From: Bhargavaea cecembensis DSE10
GTDB taxonomy: Bacteria; Bacillota; Bacilli; Bacillales_A; Planococcaceae
Length of the DNA: 43,910 nucleotides
Assembly (NCBI RefSeq): GCF_000348905.1
Contig: NZ_AOFT01000021.1
Coordinates: 1-43,910 of the forward strand
Direction: 5' to 3'
The notes beneath the pieces were generated by a model. The model did no database searches and had not been told where the DNA came from. It worked only from the letters and a program-made list of their open reading frames with translations. Each line of letters opens with the position of its first letter. The stretch's first letter is position 1. The translations under genes were made by a program, and so were the position numbers. Of this stretch, positions 39,655 to 43,910 are shown one piece after another.

Positions 39655-39671
39655 ATGAGGCACCTCCTCAT
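39655..39671 (-). promoter_or_regulatory. Hairpin enclosing the DUF378 ribosome-binding site
   Basis: On the minus-strand RNA, ATGAGG and CCTCAT pair around AGGTG, ending one base before the ATG. The Shine-Dalgarno is shared between the 5' arm and the loop, so folding could limit translation initiation. Confidence 0.5.
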
Positions 39672-39739
39672 CCCATAGGATTGACGCAGGAGCACGAGTT
39701 TATGCGCCGGAAAGATGACGGACAATGGAAAACATCGGT

Positions 39740-39759
39740 TTTTCGTGCGAAAATATACT
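39740..39759 (+). promoter_or_regulatory. -10 box with adjoining dyad before the alcohol dehydrogenase gene
   Basis: TATACT (39754-39759) is preceded immediately by TTTTCGTGCGAAAA (39740-39753), an inverted repeat matching at 12 of 14 positions. The placement between -35 and -10 is that of a repressor site. There is no clear -35. Confidence 0.4.
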
Positions 39760-39774
39760 TGAGGAGGGGAAGTA

Positions 39775-40944
39775 ATGAACTCATTCACATTTCAAAACCC
39801 GACAAAACTGATTTTCGGTGAAGGCCAGATTGAAGCACTGAAAAACGAATTGCCGGTATACGGCAAGAAGGTCCTGCTTGTATACGGCGGTGGCAGCATC
39901 AAGCGCAATGGCGTTTACGATGATGTCATGCGCGTGCTGGAGGAGATTGGAGCCGAGGTCCACGAATTGCCCGGCGTTGAACCGAATCCCCGCGTGACAA
40001 CTGCCGAGAAGGGGGCTGCCATCTGCAAGGAGCAGGGGATTGATATCGTCCTTGCGGTAGGCGGGGGATCTGTCATCGACTGCTCCAAGCTGATTGCGAG
40101 TGCCGCGAAATACGACGGGGACGCATGGGACCTCGTTACGAGGAAAGCCATCCCGGAAGAAGCACTGCCGATCGGCACGGTCCTCACCATCGCTGCGACA
40201 GGTTCTGAGATGAACGCCGGATCGGTCATTACAAATGAAGAAACACAGGAAAAGTACGGCTGGGGCGGCCCGCAGAACTTCCCGAAGTTCTCTATCCTGG
40301 ACCCGGCCTACACGAAAAGTGTTCCGAAAGACCAGACCGTCTATGGCATCGTGGATATGATGTCCCACATCTTCGAACAGTACTTCAACAATGCGGTCAA
40401 CACGCCCGTACAGGATGAAATGTGCGAAGGGGTGCTGAGAGCGATCATCCGCACGGCACCGGAACTGATGGAAGATCCGGAGAACACCGAACTCCGCGGC
40501 ACCATCATGTTCGCAGGTACAATCGCGCTCAACAAGTTCCTGGAAATGGGCTACAGGGGGGACTGGGGAACGCATAATATCGAGCACGCCGTCTCTGCAA
40601 TCTATGATATCCCTCACGCGGGCGGGCTCGCGATCCTTTTCCCGGAGTGGATGAAGTACAATATCCGCAAAGGTACCCGGCCTGAGCGTTTTGCACAGCT
40701 GGCAGTCAATGTGTTCGGCGTCGATCCTGAAGGAAAAACAACCGAGGAAACCGCACTTGAAGGAGTCGGCCGGCTCCGCAGCTTCTGGTCGTCAATCGGT
40801 GCGCCTGAGCGGCTTGCCGACTACGGAATCGACGACAAAAACATTAGCCTGATGGCAGAAAAGTCCTCACCGGGTGCTCCGCTTGGCCAGTTTGCAGGCC
40901 TTGAAAAGGATGAAATTGAAGCTGTTCTGCAAAATAGCCTCTAA
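39775..40944 (+). CDS. Iron-containing alcohol dehydrogenase (YugJ/BdhA-like)
   Basis: This 389-residue group III alcohol dehydrogenase reduces aldehydes to alcohols with NAD(P)H. The metal-binding residues are in [14 protein letters not shown] (Asp and His), [10 protein letters not shown] (His) and [11 protein letters not shown] (His); the cofactor motif is [12 protein letters not shown]. It resembles YugJ and the NADH-dependent butanol dehydrogenases, so butyraldehyde-like substrates are possible; the physiological one is not known. The ATG follows GAGGAGGGGAAGTA. It is monocistronic and closed by a bidirectional terminator. Confidence 0.94.
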   Translation: MNSFTFQNPTKLIFGEGQIEALKNELPVYGKKVLLVYGGGSIKRNGVYDDVMRVLEEIGAEVHELPGVEPNPRVTTAEKGAAICKEQGIDIVLAVGGGSVIDCSKLIASAAKYDGDAWDLVTRKAIPEEALPIGTVLTIAATGSEMNAGSVITNEETQEKYGWGGPQNFPKFSILDPAYTKSVPKDQTVYGIVDMMSHIFEQYFNNAVNTPVQDEMCEGVLRAIIRTAPELMEDPENTELRGTIMFAGTIALNKFLEMGYRGDWGTHNIEHAVSAIYDIPHAGGLAILFPEWMKYNIRKGTRPERFAQLAVNVFGVDPEGKTTEETALEGVGRLRSFWSSIGAPERLADYGIDDKNISLMAEKSSPGAPLGQFAGLEKDEIEAVLQNSL

Positions 40945-40952
40945 CGAAAAAT

Positions 40953-40988
40953 AAGGTTGCCCGGTCTGCAGACCGGGCAACCTTTTGA
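40953..40988 (+). terminator. Bidirectional terminator between the alcohol dehydrogenase and CDF genes
   Basis: AAGGTTGCCCGGTCTG and its complement form a 16-bp palindromic stem ending in T tracts. It lies between convergent genes. Confidence 0.9.
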
Positions 40989-40990
40989 TT

Positions 40991-41992
40991 TTAATGAAGC
41001 TTTTTCATGTCAGCCGGAGTCGGGCTGATGCCAAGGCCTTGGCGTTTCCAGGTTTTGATGCCATCGTCCTCGTCAAACGAGATGGTGACATCCGCAACAT
41101 TCCGCTGGCTGGCGATGAGATCAAGCAGCCGATCGCGGATATCATCGACTTTATCGAAAGAGAGGGTCTTGTCGATTTCAGCAACGACTTCGACGTGAAG
41201 TGCCTCGCCTTCCTTGATGACCTCCACTTTCTGAAGGTCGCGGACATCTTTGTCTTCCGCGAGAAGATAGGCGATATGGTTAAGCATCTCTTCGTCTGTT
41301 TCTCCGATTGCACCACGGGCGTTTTCAAGAAAGATGATACCGACGACGTAGAACATCATGGCGCCGATCATGACGGAGGCCACTCCCTCGGTCCAGTCAA
41401 GTCCGAAGAGTTGAGCCAGCACAACCGCGATAAGGGCAAGCAGGCCGCCCGCAGTAGCAACGGTATCTTCCATAAAGACGAGTTTTGTCGCGGGGCGGGC
41501 ATGCTTCAGATTGACGAAACTGGACGTGACCGGGGCGAGGGGACCGCCTTTAATGCCGGCATCATGGAGGATTTCCTTGCCGGCTTTATATAGAACGAAA
41601 AATTCAAGAAGTGTAGCGATCAAAAGAATGGAGAAGCTGATCCAGAAGCCGCTGGATTCGGACGGGTGGAAGATATGGTGCCAACCTTCCTTAATGGTCT
41701 CGTAAGCCATGATGCCGACAATGACGACTGCAAACAAGCAGACAAGGTTGACAATCCTGCCGAAACCATTCGGAAAGCGCGGAGTCGGTGCCTTCTTCGA
41801 GAGGGCGGAACCGACATAGACGAAGTATTGGTTGGCGGCATCGCCGAATGAGTGCATCGTTTCAGCAAAGAGCGCCACATTACCCGTGAACAGGAAGCCT
41901 GCGCCTTTCATGAGTGCGATAAAGGTATTGACGACAGCTGCCAGAAGGGAAGGCTTGTTCCCCTGCTTCAGAAGTTTCCAGAATTCTTTCAT
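40991..41992 (-). CDS. Cation diffusion facilitator (CDF) transporter, ZnT9-like subgroup
   Basis: This 333-residue transporter has six hydrophobic segments and a C-terminal cytoplasmic domain (about residues 235-333). TM2 shows HSFGDAANQYF, the canonical HxxxD metal site. TM5 shows FMEDTVATAGG, where most CDF proteins have a second HxxxD or DxxxD; Glu-Asp at this place is what I recall from the ZnT9-like subgroup, so metal choice may differ from that of Zn exporters. It moves divalent metal in exchange for protons. The ATG follows GGAGGTGCACAA. It lies 14 nt after the MgtC-type gene, so the two form an operon. Confidence 0.9.
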   Translation of the reverse strand: MKEFWKLLKQGNKPSLLAAVVNTFIALMKGAGFLFTGNVALFAETMHSFGDAANQYFVYVGSALSKKAPTPRFPNGFGRIVNLVCLFAVVIVGIMAYETIKEGWHHIFHPSESSGFWISFSILLIATLLEFFVLYKAGKEILHDAGIKGGPLAPVTSSFVNLKHARPATKLVFMEDTVATAGGLLALIAVVLAQLFGLDWTEGVASVMIGAMMFYVVGIIFLENARGAIGETDEEMLNHIAYLLAEDKDVRDLQKVEVIKEGEALHVEVVAEIDKTLSFDKVDDIRDRLLDLIASQRNVADVTISFDEDDGIKTWKRQGLGISPTPADMKKLH

Positions 41993-42006
41993 TTGTGCAC
42001 CTCCGG

Positions 42007-42735
42007 TTATTGTGTTGCATTCAGTTCCGCGGTTTGGATGTAGTTCAGTTCATGGAGCCAGCCATAGATTTCGGATGAATTCACTTTCGGCTGTACGGAC
42101 AATCGCAGCTCCACTTCGTGGGAGTTTGGCGGGAAATCTTCATTACTAAGCATCTTCAACCGGACATTTTCCGGATCCGCGCTGTGTTCGCTCAGACAAC
42201 GGATCAGTTCATCAATATTATCCCTCCCGATTACAACTGTGGTGAGTGTGTACTCTTTTACTCGAAGCCGTTTCGGACCCACGATGTTCATGAGGGGAGG
42301 GAGAAACTCCACACCGATCATAACGATCGCGACCGCTATTGCCGCTTCGATGTAGAAACCTGCACCCACAGCAATCCCGATTCCTGCAGCCCCCCAGATC
42401 ATGGCCGCGGTTGTCAGGCCGGTAATGTTGTCGTTATCCCGCTTAAGGATGACGCCTGCACCAAGAAATCCGATGCCGCTCACAATCTGTGCCGCCAGAC
42501 GGAGCGGGTCCATCGTAATATTGATGTCGTCGCGTGCAGGAGTGGAGTAGGCGGTCTCGATCGAGATGATGGTCAGAAGGCAGCTGAACGTAGCAATCAC
42601 CACGCTTGTTTTCAGTCCGACAGGCTTTCGCTTAAGCTCACGCTCAATTCCGATGACCAGACTGAGCAACCCCGAAAAGCCCAGCTTGAAAAGGACACCG
42701 GTCTCAAGCAACCGTGTATCGAACAAGTAATCCAT
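42007..42735 (-). CDS. MgtC/SapB-family membrane protein
   Basis: This 242-residue protein has an MgtC-type membrane domain (about residues 10-150) with GFSGLLSLVIGIERELKRKP, the AAQIVSGIGFLGAGVI block and the TGLTTAAMIWGAAGIG block, all hallmarks of the family, followed by a cytoplasmic domain of about 85 residues that resembles an ACT fold. MgtC proteins are linked to growth at low Mg2+ and to control of ATP synthase in pathogens; the role in environmental Bacillales is not settled. It heads an operon with the CDF gene. The ATG follows AAAAGGGGGAAGCCT. Confidence 0.92.
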   Translation of the reverse strand: MDYLFDTRLLETGVLFKLGFSGLLSLVIGIERELKRKPVGLKTSVVIATFSCLLTIISIETAYSTPARDDINITMDPLRLAAQIVSGIGFLGAGVILKRDNDNITGLTTAAMIWGAAGIGIAVGAGFYIEAAIAVAIVMIGVEFLPPLMNIVGPKRLRVKEYTLTTVVIGRDNIDELIRCLSEHSADPENVRLKMLSNEDFPPNSHEVELRLSVQPKVNSSEIYGWLHELNYIQTAELNATQ

Positions 42736-42788
42736 AGGCTTCCCCCTTTTCCGTCAACTATGGGCAGACGGAGCCAATTCTGTTAGGC

Positions 42789-42794
42789 TATAAT
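42789..42794 (+). promoter_or_regulatory. -10 box of the DMT transporter gene
   Basis: A perfect TATAAT lies about 60 nt before the ATG at 42855, with a poor -35 (AGACGG at 17 nt). Confidence 0.45.
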
Positions 42795-42854
42795 CTATAT
42801 TCACTTCCCGGGCTACCGTGAAACTCAGGGAAAGACTTTTATATAAGAAAGAAG

Positions 42855-43766
42855 ATGCACAAAGTGGATAAACCGCCAATTCATCCGTATATACCCATCA
42901 TGGTCGGCGTCATCACGCTCGCTTTCTCTGCTATTTTCGTTAAGCTGGTGTCTGCGGATGCAGGAGTGACTGCGTTTTACCGGATGCTGTTTTCAGTTCT
43001 TGTCATGGCACCGGCCTTTTTGCTTAAGTACAGGCATGAAGTGAAGCTGATTTCCAAGAAAGACTGGCTTTTTTCAGTAATTGCAGGTGTGTTTCTGGCG
43101 TTTCATTTTATTCTATGGTTCGAATCACTGAATTACACATCAGTGGCAAGCTCCACTGTCCTTGTGACGCTCCAGCCGATCTTTGCATTTGCCGGCACCT
43201 ATCTTTTCTTTAAGGAGAGGCTATCGGTGAAAACCATCCTTTCCGGACTCATTGCCATTGGCGGGAGTGTCCTCATCAGCTGGGGTGACTTCCAACTGGG
43301 CGGGGAAGCGTTCTTCGGAGATATGCTGGCGCTGGCCGCCTGCGCACTCATTACTGGCTATCTTTTGTTCGGCCAGGATGTAAGGCAGAGGATTTCACTC
43401 ATTACCTATACCTTTATCGTTTACAGCGTGAGCACGATTGCAATTTTCTTCTATGTAATTGCAGTGGGCGAATCGTTCGGGCCTTATCCGGCGATGGACT
43501 GGTTCTGGTTCGCGATGCTTGCGATACTGCCGAACCTGTTTGGGCACACCCTGTTCAACTGGTCTCTCCGCTATGTGAGCACGAATGTCATCTCAATCGC
43601 CATCCTGTTCGAGCCAGTAGGCGCAGCTGTGCTTGCCTACTACATCTTTAACGAGACATTGATCCCGACGCAGATTGTGGGTGGCCTCGTTGTCCTGGCA
43701 GGGATTACATTGTTTGTATTGGACGGGCGGAAAATCAGAAAACTCTGTCTTGGGAAAAGGGCTTGA
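42855..43766 (+). CDS. DMT-superfamily (EamA) exporter
   Basis: This 303-residue protein has ten hydrophobic segments in two EamA repeats. The first repeat ends with the YTSVASSTVLVTLQPIFAF and FFKERLSVKT blocks, and the second with VISIAILFEPVGAAVLAYYI and FNETLIPTQIVGGLVVLAGI, the usual pair of conserved blocks. The family exports metabolites such as amino acids or purines; the substrate is unknown. The ATG follows AAGAAAGAAG, a weak ribosome-binding site. It lies divergent from the MgtC-CDF operon and upstream of the putative rRNA promoter. Confidence 0.9.
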   Translation: MHKVDKPPIHPYIPIMVGVITLAFSAIFVKLVSADAGVTAFYRMLFSVLVMAPAFLLKYRHEVKLISKKDWLFSVIAGVFLAFHFILWFESLNYTSVASSTVLVTLQPIFAFAGTYLFFKERLSVKTILSGLIAIGGSVLISWGDFQLGGEAFFGDMLALAACALITGYLLFGQDVRQRISLITYTFIVYSVSTIAIFFYVIAVGESFGPYPAMDWFWFAMLAILPNLFGHTLFNWSLRYVSTNVISIAILFEPVGAAVLAYYIFNETLIPTQIVGGLVVLAGITLFVLDGRKIRKLCLGKRA

Positions 43767-43792
43767 TTTCCGTCGGCCCTATGCTGTATAGT
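43763..43792 (+). promoter_or_regulatory. Possible upstream promoter (P1-like) of the right-edge operon
   Basis: TTGATT (43763-43768) and TATAGT (43787-43792) are spaced by 18 nt. It could be a first promoter of a tandem pair, as is common before rRNA operons. Confidence 0.4.
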
Positions 43793-43839
43793 AGTTCTTG
43801 TCCTTAAGGGACAGGCCAAACGGCCGATAATAAAAGTTC

Positions 43840-43868
43840 TTGACACTCACAAGAGAGGGTGTTAAGAT
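43840..43868 (+). promoter_or_regulatory. Strong promoter (P2-like), likely of an rRNA operon beyond the window
   Basis: A perfect TTGACA (43840-43845) and TAAGAT (43863-43868) are spaced by 17 nt. The downstream TAGTAAAGTCGCT resembles the start region after rRNA P2 promoters in Bacillales. No gene follows within the window. Confidence 0.65.
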
Positions 43869-43874
43869 AGTAAA

Positions 43875-43906
43875 GTCGCTAACAGCCGAAAGGCAAGGCG
43901 CGACTG
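43875..43906 (+). other. Hairpin in the leader of the putative rRNA operon
   Basis: AGTCGC (near 43875) and GCGACT (ending near 43906) pair, enclosing a GCC-GAAA-GGC tetraloop hairpin. It lies just after the P2-like promoter and could be part of the rRNA leader used in antitermination or processing. Confidence 0.45.
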
Positions 43907-43910
43907 GAAG

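Noticed and set aside
1-43910. Insertion sequences, prophage, CRISPR array or tRNA genes
   Set aside because: No transposase, integrase, regularly spaced repeats or cloverleaf with CCA end were seen anywhere in the window.

Overview
The window looks like chromosomal core from a Gram-positive, aerobic, Bacillales-type bacterium. The signs are AGGAGG ribosome-binding sites, frequent TTG and GTG starts, sigma-A promoters (TTGACA-17-TATAAT type), many U-tailed hairpin terminators, and long stretches matching the Bacillus subtilis yun/yut/yui/yum/yug neighbourhoods as I remember them. Base composition looks GC-moderate by eye (not computed), which would suit a Planococcaceae-type genus such as Bhargavaea or Planococcus; that is inference. 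I see no mobile elements, CRISPR arrays, tRNAs or broken genes.

Layout. 1-2.7 kb: a CycA/AapA-type amino-acid permease with a structured, terminator-bearing leader, divergent from an aldo/keto reductase. 2.8-6.7 kb: yunF-yunE-yunD-yunB. 6.7-8.7 kb: a lysine riboswitch and an NhaC-family transporter. 8.7-10.5 kb: a sodium-coupled NSS symporter with a 34-residue MetS-type partner. 10.6-13.2 kb: lipA-yutD-yutE-yutF. 13.2-18.0 kb: thioredoxin-like small proteins (YuzB, YuzD), Fe-S assembly factors (Nfu and A-type carrier), two NDH-2-like flavoproteins and a Nudix hydrolase. 18.1-20.9 kb: yuiB, yuiD, pepA and a Tyr-rich mini-protein. 20.9-26.7 kb: a complete seven-gene Mrp Na+/H+ antiporter operon. 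26.9-31.0 kb: an MFS transporter, a cyclophilin, small proteins and a second NSS symporter without a small subunit. 31.1-33.2 kb: an unrecognised 695-residue protein. 33.3-39.3 kb: yugI, then an arginine/ornithine/proline catabolic cluster (regulator, rocA, rocD, glutamate dehydrogenase). 39.4-43.8 kb: DUF378, iron-containing alcohol dehydrogenase, CDF plus MgtC pair, and a DMT exporter. The right edge carries strong promoters that look like the start of an rRNA operon.

How it fits together. Sodium and proton circulation is a theme: Mrp, the NhaC-type carrier and two NSS symporters all work on Na+ gradients. The roc genes turn ornithine and proline-derived semialdehyde into glutamate and then 2-oxoglutarate, and the NDH-2-like proteins could reoxidise the NADH. 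Fe-S assembly genes sit next to lipoyl synthase and redox genes.

Most unusual candidates: (1) the 695-residue protein, whose cytoplasmic part resembles a decayed ECF sigma factor joined to a membrane helix and a large outside domain; (2) the RocR-like regulator, which has lost the GAFTGA loop, the Walker B glutamate and the arginine fingers, and faces a promoter region without a sigma-54 site; (3) the orphan structured leader of the permease gene.
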